The notes beneath the pieces were generated by a model, which was not told the DNA's origin, searched no databases, and saw only the letters and a list, made by a program, of their open reading frames with translations. A stretch of DNA of 64,000 nucleotides, taken from Trebouxia sp. TZW2008. Taxonomy: Eukaryota > Chlorophyta > Trebouxiophyceae > Trebouxiales > Trebouxiaceae. Numbering within the stretch: position 1 is the first letter of the stretch; the number at the start of each line of letters is the position of its first letter. Of this stretch, positions 47,901-59,200 are shown piece after piece. The stretch covers positions 62,536-126,535 of the forward strand of contig BDIU01000167.1 of assembly GCA_002118135.1 (NCBI GenBank). Direction: 5' to 3'. Both the position numbers and the translations under genes were made by a program.

Positions 47901-50338
47901 TATGACACAAAACATCACCAGGATACAGTGAAAACACAACTAGTCATTATGATGCAGGAAACATGTTGGCATCTGGTGTTTGCTGGGCATGACGACAGCG
48001 CTTCCACTCTGAGCATGATGCTGCATTACCTCAGCCAGTGTACGTATTGAGCATCATGATGGAGTAACACTACACATACTGATGGTACGGGAAATCTGTC
48101 GGCACCCAGTGCTTCTTGGACATGACACCAGCGCCTCCACGGTGAGCAGTGAGCATGATGCATTGTCAAAATATGTCGTTTTGATGCAGGAAACGTGCTG
48201 GCACCTAGCATTTGCTGGGCATGACTTCAGCGCTTCCACCCTAAGCATGATGCTGCACTACCTCAAGAAAAAGCCCTGGGTGCTGGAGAAGCTGCATGCT
48301 GAACAAAGACAGGTGAATTGCTTGTGACTCCATTGTCAGTTCTGTTTGGCCAGGCAGCAACTGCTGTCTGTTCGGCAGCTGCACCACATGTGCCGGATGT
48401 GCTTGCTCCTGTTACGGGCAGACGCAATGTGACTTTTGCGACTTGCTCTTGTGCAAAGACATCAAGATTGAGGAGCTGACCATCCACTTGATACAGGCTG
48501 GCCTATGTGGCACAATTTGAGTGAGTATGCGCAGGTCTTAGGCCTTTATATCATGGAGTTGACAGCCCAGGATCGTTACAAGCTATGCTGATGTGACACT
48601 CAACATGAGCCCCTGTCGTTCTGTACGCATCCCAGCACAGACAACTAATAGGCATTTATAGCAAGTCCTTGAGCTTGTCAAATGTAGGTGCAAGACAAAC
48701 ATGGCAGGGATGCGACAATTGACTACCTGGCAGACATGAGCTCCGCTGAGACAGGTGCAAGGCAAAAATGGCAGGGCTTTGACAGTGGACCATCTGGCCA
48801 ACATGAGCTTGTCAAATGTAGGTGCAAGGCAAACATGGCAGGGACGTCACAGTTGAGTACCTGGCAGACATGAGCTACGCTGAGCTGGTGATCAAGGAAA
48901 CGCTGCGGCTGGCAGCCATCATCAGCACGCTGCCTAAAAGAGCGCTGATCACCTTTGAAATGGGTGGCTACACCATCCCAAAGGTCGGTACATGCTTGCA
49001 AGCAAGCTCACATTGTTACTGCATTTGGAGCATGTGCACAAGCTCTGCATACACAGCCTGACTGAAAGTGCTGAGCATCACTGTGATGGCAGACTGTACC
49101 GCATACCTCCCAAATCATTCTCACCTATAGCACACCTGGTTTTCTGTGATACATCAAAACTAGTTTGAGAGCATTTTTGTGTTGTGCAGGGCATGCAAGT
49201 GCAAGTGGAGCTATGGAGGGTATTGCAGAATGATGCCAGGTGGGCTGCCGCCCAGGGACCCGACCACCCCGCCACCCTGACAGGCAAGCACGCATACTTT
49301 TGTTCACAGTCAGCGTCACAGTCATAGCTTGCTTGCTGCATAGTGCATTTGCCAGAGAACCAGAGACCCAATCACCCTGCAGCATCAAATCCAAACAACG
49401 TGATCTGTTGCACACTGATGCCCAAAATAGGCTTAGTGAGATAAAACTTGAGCCACACAACACTGGCAGATACATTAGAACACGTAGGATCAATAGCTTG
49501 AGGTGGCGAGCAGGTGGCTAGGGGAGCACAGTAAGGAAGCTGGCAGCTCCAACCCCTTCAGCGCTGGGCCCCGCATGTGCCCCGGTCAAGGCTTTGCCTG
49601 GAATGAGATGAAGGCAAGTAACAGAAATCAACCCAGCAACCTCTGTGCATTGCTTGAACCCAACAAACAATTGCAGCCATAAATCTTTGTGCGCAGTATG
49701 TGGCACAGACAAGGCTTTGCTTGGAATCAAATCAAGTTCCAAAACATCAATCTGGCGTTGCATGGAGTGCATCAAAGGTTGCAGCCATCATTCTCCGTGC
49801 ATTGCACGGCCCCTGGCCAACGCTTTGCATGTATAGAAATTAAATTAAGAAGCCACCAGAGAATGTGCATGACCATGTTGAGCTGTTTTGCATGTAGATT
49901 TCTATCAGTTGCAGCTTGCTGTTCAGGAGCTGGTTCATCACCAGTCACATGCAGAAAATCTGCATCACCTTCCTTACAATGTTTGCTCACACACCATGCC
50001 GTCATGTATGCACAGCACTGTCTGAAATTGTACTGCAGCGCTGCAGACCCTTCACATCTTGAGTGCTCTGTAGCTGCTGTTACAGCCTTTCAAAACAGGA
50101 TGAGCGTTCTGATGATTCCCGACCTTGTGATGACGATCTGTCTTGTTCCATGTGACCCAGCTGCATCAGCATAAGTTGCACCGTCCAGAACAATGAAGGC
50201 CTTTCTGCTGTGCAGATCATGTTGGCTGTGTTGACCAGAGACTATGACTGGGACTTGGATTTGAATGAGCCAATCAAGACATTTCCAATGCCGGTTCCTT
50301 TGCATGGCGCTCCAATGACCTTCCGTCGCCCGGACTAA
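44993..50338 (+). CDS. Cytochrome P450, CYP85-clan-like
   Basis: An ER-type heme monooxygenase. Exons: a possible N-terminal anchor (ATG 44993, PIGVVIVAVSVLFLKK), an exon ending 45415 with PPLPPLAKGIPFIGDT, then 45526-45614, 45831-46038, 46435-46564, 47075-47159, 47501-47594, 48190-48312, 48822-48983, 49190-49283, ~49500-49613 and 50216-50338. Signatures: ELVLGFPKDF, LVALPIDLPGTDF (CYP85-clan style), I-helix AGHDFSAST, ExxR in IKETLRL, heme loop PFSAGPRMCPGQGFAW with the ligand Cys, and a tail ending FRRPD. The canonical I-helix Thr is replaced by Phe in the exon that joins in phase. Introns after 49283 and 49613 start with GC. N-terminus (alternative ATG 45164), the segment after 46038 and the start of the heme exon are unresolved. 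Substrate unknown; the clan includes sterol/isoprenoid hydroxylases. Confidence 0.83.
47958..48312 (+). repeat. Three copies of the P450 I-helix exon
   Basis: Copies begin at 47958, 48091 and 48190. They read ETCWHLVFAGHDDSAST, EICRHPVLLGHDTSAST and ETCWHLAFAGHDFSAST. Copies 1 and 3 have AG acceptors; copy 1 has a GTACGT donor and copy 2 a GTGAGC donor, while copy 3 runs to the full exon end (48312). Only copy 2 has the standard oxygen-activating Thr after GHD, but it lacks an AG acceptor. Confidence 0.88.
48688..48890 (+). repeat. 67-bp tandem triplication of the P450 ExxR-exon start
   Basis: Acceptor plus exon start VQxKHGRD recurs with exon starts at 48688, 48755 and 48822, exactly 67 bp apart. 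All three have a TAG or CAG acceptor. Only the third continues into the ETLR exon. 67 is not a multiple of three, so use of an upstream acceptor would shift the frame by one or two. Confidence 0.9.
49560..49860 (+). repeat. Three copies of the P450 heme-loop exon end
   Basis: The block RMCPGQGFAWNEMK (about 49571-49613) recurs diverged at about 49695-49736 (RMWHRQGFAWNQIK) and 49805-49848 (GQRFACIEIKL). The heme-ligand Cys is present only in the first; the other two lack the AG|GC donor of the functional exon. Confidence 0.82.
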
Positions 50339-51332
50339 ACCCCTGGTTGAGTTGAAGATGGTCACTATGTGCCAGTTGCCATACAATGAATCTGTAGATC
50401 AAGCTGTCATCAGTGTAGATGTTGTACACCATAGCAAAGATCCTGCAGACAGAGCTGTCATCGTTACCGAAGTCACACTGCTGTTGCAATACACAGCAGC
50501 TTCCTGACGTCTGACAAGCCTGGACTCCAGCCCACCTGGTCATTGGCAGGCCAAATTGACTCTGCCATCAGCAGAAGTATAGCAAGATGAAGAAGCAACT
50601 TACATACTGCCAGGCTGTAGGGCGCAGGTAGAAGCAGCCTTGAGCATGCTGCAGGATAGCAGAACTCAGCTACTGCTTATGCACTTTGTGTAGAGTCAAG
50701 TCTGCATTTGCTGACAGCTGAGACACTTTCAGGATTCTTTGCAGACTTAGCGATGCATTATAGATCGCAAATGCATTCAAGTTGCGACCTTGGCTCCATT
50801 GGATGTCGGACGAAAACTGTCTGTAACAGTTGATCTGGCATGTATACCTAGCCACAGCTTCTGCTGGATACTTACATCGCGTAAAACCTACAGGTTCTGT
50901 CAGCAGCCTGTGGGTTTTGCGTACTGACTTCACTGAGAGCATGGAAGGTATTCTATGCAATGAACAGTGGGTGTCTTGCTTTGCAAAGAGCCGTTGCCTC
51001 TTTTTGTTGCCGTGCTGATTTCTCTGCAGTGTTAATTTCTCGAGTCACTCATCTATATCGTTTTTGTAATTGCTCCAATTGCTGCCAGACCAAAACAGTG
51101 CATACAGCCTTTACCAACATACGCCTGAGCTCAAACCAGTGGGTCCCAAAAACAGAGACTGCTGAACTGTGACCCTACACCAGCCTGCAGTACGACTGCA
51201 TCTACGGCAAGTATGTGTCAGTCTGCTGAACACAGGTAAGGCATGCAGTTCAACTGAAAGGACCTGTGCTGCAAAAGTTGCAACTCTATGCCCACTGTCT
51301 AACAAGATGGACTGCGCACAGACAATTCAATT
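50339..51332. other. Spacer between P450 and adenosyltransferase 3' ends
   Basis: Convergent 3' ends. No gene or clear repeat seen; composition is like the introns. Confidence 0.45.
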
Positions 51333-51730
51333 TTAAGTTGGACTCTCAGGAGTCACACAGCTGTTGACACGTGCACAGCTAGAACTTAAGTTTTCTGACT
51401 CTGGGCTCCTTCTACTTGTAGCGGCTTTCAACAACCTCAGACTTCTCCTTCGAGCTTTCTGGTACACCGTCTCTAGCTGTCCCTCCAATCTGCTAGCTAC
51501 GTTATGAACAGTGAACAAGTAGTCACTGAGCCGATTGGGAAAGGCTGCCACTGCTGCTTTGCAACAGGCAAAGGCTTTTGCCTTTTCTTCAAGCTTTTTG
51601 GTACACAGTCTCAGACTGTCCTTCCATTCTGCTAGCTACCCTGGCCACAGTGAAGAGGTAACCGCTGAGCTTGTTGAGAAAGATCGCCACTGCTGCTTCA
51701 GTAGCCTTTTTCCTTTCTATTCCTGTATTT
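51333..51730 (-). repeat. Two extra copies of the MMAB C-terminal exon end
   Basis: Downstream of the functional stop (51731) are two copies of the last 33 codons. Copy 2 (51691-51589) reads IFLNKLSGYLFTVARVASR and ends in its own stop at the same position. Copy 3 (about 51549-51450) reads FPNRLSDYLFTVHNVASR and runs on to a stop at 51333. Offsets are about 142 and 139 bp. Confidence 0.88.
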
Positions 51731-52849
51731 TCAAGCTTTTTTGTAGACAGTCTCCGGCTGTCCATCTAGTCTGCTGGCTACTCTGGCAACGGTGAACAGG
51801 TAATCGCTGAGCCTGTTGAGAAAGATGGCCACTGATGCTTCACAAGCGCCTGTGGACACCAGGTGGGTGACACTGCGCTCTGCTCTCCGACAGACTGCCC
51901 GTGCCAAATGCAGAAACGATGCTGCGTGGCCTCCTGTGTCACAACAGTTCGTTTGGTAAGCTTGTTGGACAACAAAAGCTGCAGCTAAGATCTAAACATG
52001 CAGAAACTTCTGATGTCATCAGTGTCCATGTCAGACGGTGAAAGCTGCAGCTGATACCTGCAATTGCACTGAGCAGGCTCGCAACTTCACGAACTTTTGC
52101 ACACATACTGGGCAATGTACTTTGTAAATGAGTTGTAGAAGCTATCACCTGCCTGTACCCACCTCAAGAGGCAGTAGCATGTCGCACTGCAAAACTTTGC
52201 GCAAACACTGATACCCACACAAATGTGGAAGGTGCAAGCTGTGCATGCATGTCGCTTTGCGTGCGGCTGAAATTGCAAGTGACTGAGCCAGGAGCAGTGT
52301 CAGCAAGTTGCAGATTGCAAGGCCAAGCTTGCAGTGAGTTGAGACTGAGACAAGGCTTGCAGAATTCGGATGGCCAGGCTTGCACTGAATGAATGATCAG
52401 GCTTGCAATTGCTACCTGAGGGCAAAATGAAGTTGGTGAGGGGAGGCAGCTCTTCATCCATTGCATCAATCCACCGCTCTAAGTCAGCGGTGGCGCCTTC
52501 ATCAAACGACGTCCGCTGTAACTTGCCGTTGGATGAGTTCTCCAGAGGAGTAGCGACAGCCGAACCCACGTCCAGAAGTCTTGACTGTATAGTCTTCAAC
52601 TGCACAGCTGACATTGCAGCTGATGCGGCGAGTCAGAAGCGCGGTGGTGTGTAGGGGCCGACAGTCAAAAGTCACCTGCTCGGACCTTTCAGTTTCTAGC
52701 GTTCGCATGTACTCCCGTGCAACGCCGCAAAGAGAGTTGAGCTCGTCTACATCGCCGAGGGCCTGGAAGGCGCCGTCTGTTTTGTGTCTACGCTCTCCGT
52801 TGTACAGGCTCGAGGTGCCCTTGTCGCCCGTCTTTGTGTACACTTTCAT
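51731..52849 (-). CDS. MMAB: Cob(I)alamin adenosyltransferase (PduO-type)
   Basis: Transfers the adenosyl group of ATP to cob(I)alamin to make the methylmalonyl-CoA mutase cofactor; usually mitochondrial in eukaryotes. Three exons, 52849-52676, 52599-52416 and 51933-51731, sum to 561 nt (186 residues) in frame. Hallmarks: N-terminal YTKTGDKGTSSL (ATP loop), ALGDVDELNSLCGVA, the middle helix IQSRLLDVGSAVATP, FILPSGG, and the C-terminal ARAVCRRAER and FLNRLSDYLFTVARVASR blocks that form the cobalamin/ATP site at trimer interfaces. The first residue (ATG 52849) lies directly before the catalytic domain, so a mitochondrial presequence, if any, would need an upstream exon. It is divergent from, and 352 bp from, the methionine synthase reductase start. 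Confidence 0.94.
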
Positions 52850-53201
52850 GACAAGATGTGAATCGTTCCCAGGTCAAGAGAGAGGGCACGCACTTGTCGC
52901 AAGTGATCTGCAGCAGTGAGGGTCGACGGACTCAGATCAGCACCTCGAGATCTTCAAACATGCGCAGTGCTTTCCTACGTTTGCAGAGTGCTGCAACCAG
53001 GCGATTGGGTTGAAACGATGTCGTCCTTGCTTGCGAAAAAATTCACGCCCTCGCGCACGAGACCGCAAACTTTGATCATGTGTACTCCACGTGCGCAGCG
53101 ATTAGCGTGGCGAAGCGCTTCAAGTTTGCCTTGAAAGCCTTCGATGCAAACCGCCATTCTGTCAGCGCAACAGCCGTTGTTGCCGTGCCCATTTGCACAA
53201 C
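52850..53201. promoter_or_regulatory. Shared promoter region of MMAB and MTRR
   Basis: Only 352 bp separate the two divergent ATGs, so both promoters and 5' UTRs overlap or abut here. It is CpG-richer than the flanking introns. No TATA box or known B12-response element is recognised. Confidence 0.6.
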
Positions 53202-56200
53202 ATGACTTCATCAGATCAGGGGCAGCGCTCCTGGTTGCCAATTTTGTTAGCTAGCGGCTGCACCTTGTTCGCGCTGCCTGTTGTGCTACCTGTACTGCTT
53301 GCGATCTCTCCTGTATTGGTTGTGGCTGGTCTCGCATGGACCGCATGGAGGGTGCTCGAAGCTCGCACATCAGAAAGAGCAGTCGCGCCCGCTGCACCTC
53401 ATTTCTCGCCACAGCAAGTGAGAGAGCAGGTATGCTGGACAGTGCGGCAAGGCAGCGTGCTTGGGTCTCACTTGCGCATTTGGTGTTCGCGCTAACTCTG
53501 TAAGACGCTCAGACGTTTTGGTCCTACAGGCTGAAAAGGTCCGGGCTGCGGAGAGTGCAAGCACCTCGGGCAGCAGTCAGCCTAGTGCACACAGTAAGGA
53601 GAATGCAAGCAGGAGCACGGCCACTGACAAGGCAGAGGGTGTGTCCGTCAAGGCAGCTGCCTCAAACAGCAGTCATGCCACAGCAAATGGCGGCAGCAAA
53701 GCAGAGGATGCAGCCCGCAAGCCTGCTGGCCAGTCAGAGCGGCCTGCTAAGGCATCCTCCTCAGACAGCAAGTCGCCTTTGGCAAACAGCACCAACAAGG
53801 TGCAAGCTGCAGCCAAGCAGGCTGCAGGGAAGACACAGCAGCCTGCAGTGCCAGCCACTGGCAGCGCTGCGCTTCTGGCTCGCATTAGGTGTGTGCTGTG
53901 CTTCAGCTCATGAACAGCCTATCTCTGTTCAAACACGCAGCACCAACCTCAGGCAGTGAAAGGCATCATGCAAACAAGCTCATTTGCAGTTTGCTTTCAA
54001 GAAAGCAGCACCAAGCCCAACAAAGGCGCCATGCAGCAGAACTCATGTCAAGGCGGTTTGTCATGGCGGTGCCAGCATACCTGCCTGTCCTATCTCTGCA
54101 TCAGATCAATCCAAAGCATGCACAAGGGCAGCTCCCTCCGTCAATGGGGATGCACCTCAGCTTCATGCCAAAGGTGTATATGGCAATGCCAGAGCACTTC
54201 AGTAACTGACAACTCTTCTTACTCTTACACAGAAGTTGGCCTGATGAAACTGACTGTCTTGGCCGTGCAGGAATCAGCACGGCCAAGCAAGAACAAAGAC
54301 AACACTTTTTCTGCAGAATTCTACTTGTCATGATAGCGAGCGACATCTTATCTGCCTGTGTTGGCTTTGCAGGAATCAGCGCAAAGCAAGCACAAAGGCA
54401 GCTCCCTCAGCCAATGGGGCTGCACCCACCTCTCAGCAGGCCAAAGAGGTCATTGTGGCGTATGCATCCCAGACTGGCACAGCGCAGGAGATTGCTCGCA
54501 ACATCCAGGCAGAAAGCTTCAAGCATGGCATACAGTCTAAGGTATGCTGCTGAAGATGTTAAGTTCAGCTTCTTTTGATAACACTTGCACACAGCACAAG
54601 CTTCTACCCTGATGCAGATTCAGAAACACAATCAGTCGAATGGTTGCTTCTGAAGGCGTAGATGTCAAGATCAGCTTGTTTTGCCATCATCAGCACAGGC
54701 TCTAGGAGCATGTTTTGATGCAGGAGCAGAAACCAAATCAGTCTTGATTGCCTGGCTTTGATGTGCTTACGCAACACAGTGTCATGTATGCTGCTGCTGC
54801 TCTGATGAGCTGTTTGGCTTGAGGCGTCCACTGCACCAGCTCCTGAGCAGGCGTGAGATTTGCTGCAAGCAAATGTAGCAGTGCAGGTCTTATAGGCGTG
54901 AGTTGAGCTTTGTGAAGCACCAGTGGGTCTTGCCTATAGCAGCAAAGCGGAAGTTGCATGCAGGTGTTGTCTGTCAGTGTCTGTCAGTGAAAACGGGTAT
55001 GGACAGTGTGCTGAAGCTCAGACATCTCTTGCTCCAGACCATATACCTTTGATTGAAACTGCAAATAAGCAGGAATGTTGGGTGCAGGTATTGTCTTTCA
55101 ATGAGTTGGGCATGGACAGTGTGCTGAAGCCCAAGAAGCAGGTGGTGGTCATGGTGGTCTCTAGCACGGGCGAGGGCGATCCTCCTGACAACTCTGTCAG
55201 GTTCTATGGCCACAGCAAGTAAGCTGCGACCCTGCATCTTTGACAGATATTGCCATGCGTGAATCTTGCAGCTGCAGGGGTGACAGGCACTGCTCACTCT
55301 CCAATGCTTCTGCCTTTTGCCAGCTTGGATGACTTGCCACAGCAATACTTGACATCTCTGCTCCCACATTCATTGCCTGTGCATGTTGGTCAGCATCAAA
55401 GTCCCAGGTATGTTTGTGCACAGGCAGTCAGCTGTTGCAAGCAGTCTTGGCCTTTTTTGCCTTGATCTTTGGAGTGGCTGGAATGTCAGATGCAGGCATG
55501 TCCTTGAGAGTTCTGCCCATGCCAAGACATGTTGTCCTGATGCAAAACAGGTTGCCTCAAAGCAAGCTTGTCTGCAAATTTGCCCTGCACAAGCATCATC
55601 TGATGGTGCAGGCGGCGCAGTCTAGCACAGGATGCGCTACAGCATGTGGAGTTCAGCTGCTTGGGGCTGGGAGACTCAAACTACACACGCTACATGGGAG
55701 TGCCTAGGGCATTCAAGGTAAAACCACTACCTTACCTTTTCTCTTCTGCTCATACCATGCATTCAGTACATGTGCCAAAGTCATTGATCTGCAGACATGA
55801 GTTTGCTGTCCAAAAGGCATAGCACTCATCTGCAATTCAAAAAGCCTCTGCAAACAGAGGCGTTTTGCAAAGCTGGTGTCCCGGGAGTTCTGGACCCCAC
55901 ATCAGAAATCACCAAAGCAATATCGGACTGTGCAATTGCAAGTCAGACATTTCTTTCCCATGCTTTAGTTGTGCCCAGGATTCTGTACTGCAAATTTTTG
56001 TTCAGGAAATCCCTGATTCATCACCAAGACCTTGTGGATCATTTTCCAGACGTTTGATGACTTGCACACAGGGACGATTTGCTGAGCTGGGTGCCAGGGT
56101 TTTCTACCCGCACATGGAGGCTGATGAGGTAGACGGCCTGGAGGAGTTTGTGGACAAGTGGGTAGCGGGCCTCTGGGGGCCCCTCAAGGCAGCTGCTCTT

Positions 56201-59200
56201 GGAGCCAGCCAGGTACTATATTGTGTACTGTGATCGTCATCAGTCAGAATGACAACTCTTCCGCAACAGGGGCTCCCTGCTATGCCGTGCCAATTGACAC
56301 TGTCAATACTTGCCAAAGCTGACATGAAACCCAGTAATAGAACATAGCGGGCAGCAAAGAGATAAGCCAGAATCAAGATAGCTTAACATGTGTTCTTGGT
56401 TCTCAGAGCTGCCTCAACATCAGCACACTGCTTTAAACTTTTCACCGGGGCTTTCTCGGGAACTCAACACATCAATATCTGCGGTTTTGTCATCTGGCAA
56501 GCTTGCACTCATCTACCCACCCACGTTGCAAGGCTGACGATTGCTTCTCTATGCATGCAGTCTGAGGCATCAGCAGGTGCAGCCACAGATGAGGCAGCTA
56601 CACACGGCAATGCAGCCCTCTCACAGGCAGCTGGCACAGCCTCCCAGCCCCCTGATCTGCCCACTGCCAATGGTCAGGCCCCTTCAGCCAATGGGCTCAC
56701 CCCAGAGGCTCAAAGGGCAATCCCCAAAGGGCAGACTCTGCCTACTGAGCCAGGCTCTGCCCCTTTGAAAGGGGTCCCAGCCCTGCCACAATGCAGAGTC
56801 AAGATTGTGGTTGAGGAAGATGAAAAGGTGGCAAGCCAAATTAGGCAAGCTGAGTCCCGGCATCCGTCTCAGGCTGAGGCTGAGTACCGAGATCCTGAGG
56901 GGATGTACAGTCCTGAGCAACCGTTCTGGGGTATTGTGTCAGATGCTTATGCTCTGACCAGCCCTGAATCAGATAGACAGGTTAGCTCTCAGCAGCACTC
57001 CAGCATCATTCTCCACATGTGTTCCAGCAAGGATCTATGATCCAGCCAGATGCATATGCTTCAATAGCTTGCCTTCAATCATTGGCAGCATTTCAAACCG
57101 CAATCACTCACTGTCATTGGACGTCAGAAGTCTGAATGCTGTCCCAACCTATGCTCATGCATGGACAGCGTCATGCCCGTTTGCAAGCCATGCAGGTTGA
57201 TGACTCAAACTCTTGATCAGTGATGCTGTCTCCACACAAAATTTGTCTGATTGACTGAGGCAACAAGTCGGGGCAGAGGGAATGTGCAGCTGCGCAGCTG
57301 CTTGTCAGATTGTTCAAGCCTTGTTGCATAGTACTCGGCAAGCGATACTTGCTGGACAATTCACTCACCTGGTTGTGAGACTGCTCAAAAAGTGTTGCTT
57401 GCTGGATCTACGCAACAGCCTTGGACAGTTGACCAAGCAGCTAGGTTCACAAAATGCTGGGGATGCTGAGCATGACGCAACTCAATCTCTGAGGCTCCAT
57501 GGGCTGCAATTAAGGCCTGAAGTCAAAGCTCCAAGCACATCAAACTTGTCCAAAACTTGCACCGGGCTCTATCGCCTTGCTTGCACACTTTTGGCGGGTT
57601 CCATGTGTTCTGAGCTTTGACTACAGCATGAGAAGCAGCTTGAAAATTTACTGGACTAGGTGTTGCTGAGTACTCCTGAAGCATGCAACAACAATGTCAC
57701 TCAGTATCAAGACAATCGCATTGTCAGTACCATGCTAGTAGCGACTGATCACTGCATTCAGACTGCAGCAGTCTCTTTGAGTAAGGACCATTCAAGGACA
57801 ATTTCTCAACAACCAGTGTTGTCGCTTTCACACGAAATGACTGCAAATGCTGGTGCAGGTGTTGCATGTGGAGTTCCACATTAACAACAGTGGCATCCAG
57901 TACCAGCCAGGGGACTCAATAGGGCTGCTTCCCCACAACAGCCCTCAGCTGGTGCAGGGCATCTTGCAGCATCTTGATCAGGACGGCAGCCAGGTCATCA
58001 GCATAGCTTCCAGCACTGGTGATGATGCAAAGCTTTTGCAGCACCTGAGATGGCCCTGCAGTTTGGAGCGTGCGCTGACTGCTGGCTGCGACTTGACCTC
58101 TGTGCCCAGGTAGGCCCAGTAGCTGCCTTTGGACCTTTTCATTTTGCCTGTGCCTTCAGACACATCAGTTTGAGGCATCTCAACGTCTAATTGAGTGCTG
58201 ATCAATCTACATGCGTGGATGATGCCGACACTCAACCTGGTGGTATAATGGTATTGCTTGACGTGTAGCTGTTCCAAAAGGAGAAGGAATTTTTGCTCAG
58301 CAATCTAAGTGCTATATGCAGGAAGTCTCTGCTGAGGGTATTGGGAGAGCACTGTAGTGCTGCAGGAGACAAGCAGCGCCTGCTTCACCTCTGCTCAGCT
58401 GGCGGCAGACAGGACTATGCCACAGATATCAAGACAGCTCAGCCTTCCCTGCTGGACCTTCTGCACCAGTTCCCGTCTTGCCAGCCGCCCTTGGCTGCTC
58501 TGCTGGACAGTCTTCCTCCCCTGGCGCCTCGCATGTACTCCCTATCCTGCTCGCCGCTGGCGAGTCCGAACGCCGTCCAAGTGGCGTTCTCGGTTGTCAA
58601 CTTTCAAACTTCTGCTGGTGTCAAACACGGCGTGGCAACGAACTGGCTGCGGGACCTGTGTCGGCCGGTAATCAGCGGAAGCGTGACTGCTTCTCAGGCG
58701 AACATCAGGCTGCCGCTGTATCTGCGTCGAGGCGGCAGTTTCGGACCGCCTGTGCAGTCTGAGACAGGAAAGCCTGATTTGTCTGCACCCATGCTGATGA
58801 TTGGTCCTGGCACTGGTGTGGCTCCTTTCAGAGGCTTTCTTCAGCAGCGGCAGCACGACTTGAAGGCAGGGAGTGGTGCAGACGCTGCACCTGCATGGCT
58901 CTACTTTGGCTGCCGGCAGCAGCACGAGGACTTCCTGTATCAGGAAGACCTGCTGAGGTTCGAGACTGATGGAGTGTTGGACAAGCTGCGTGTAGCCTTC
59001 TCGCGAGCGCAGAGCAGCAAAGTGTATGTCCAAGACCTGCTGCAACAGGATGCACAGGAAGTGTGTCAGCTGCTGCAGCATCCAGGAGCGCATGTATACG
59101 TGTGTGGTGATGGGGCCAGCATGGCAAAGGATGTGCACAACACCTTGCTTGACATCCTTGAGTCACAGAGTAGTTTCAGCAAGAACCAGGCCACCTTATT

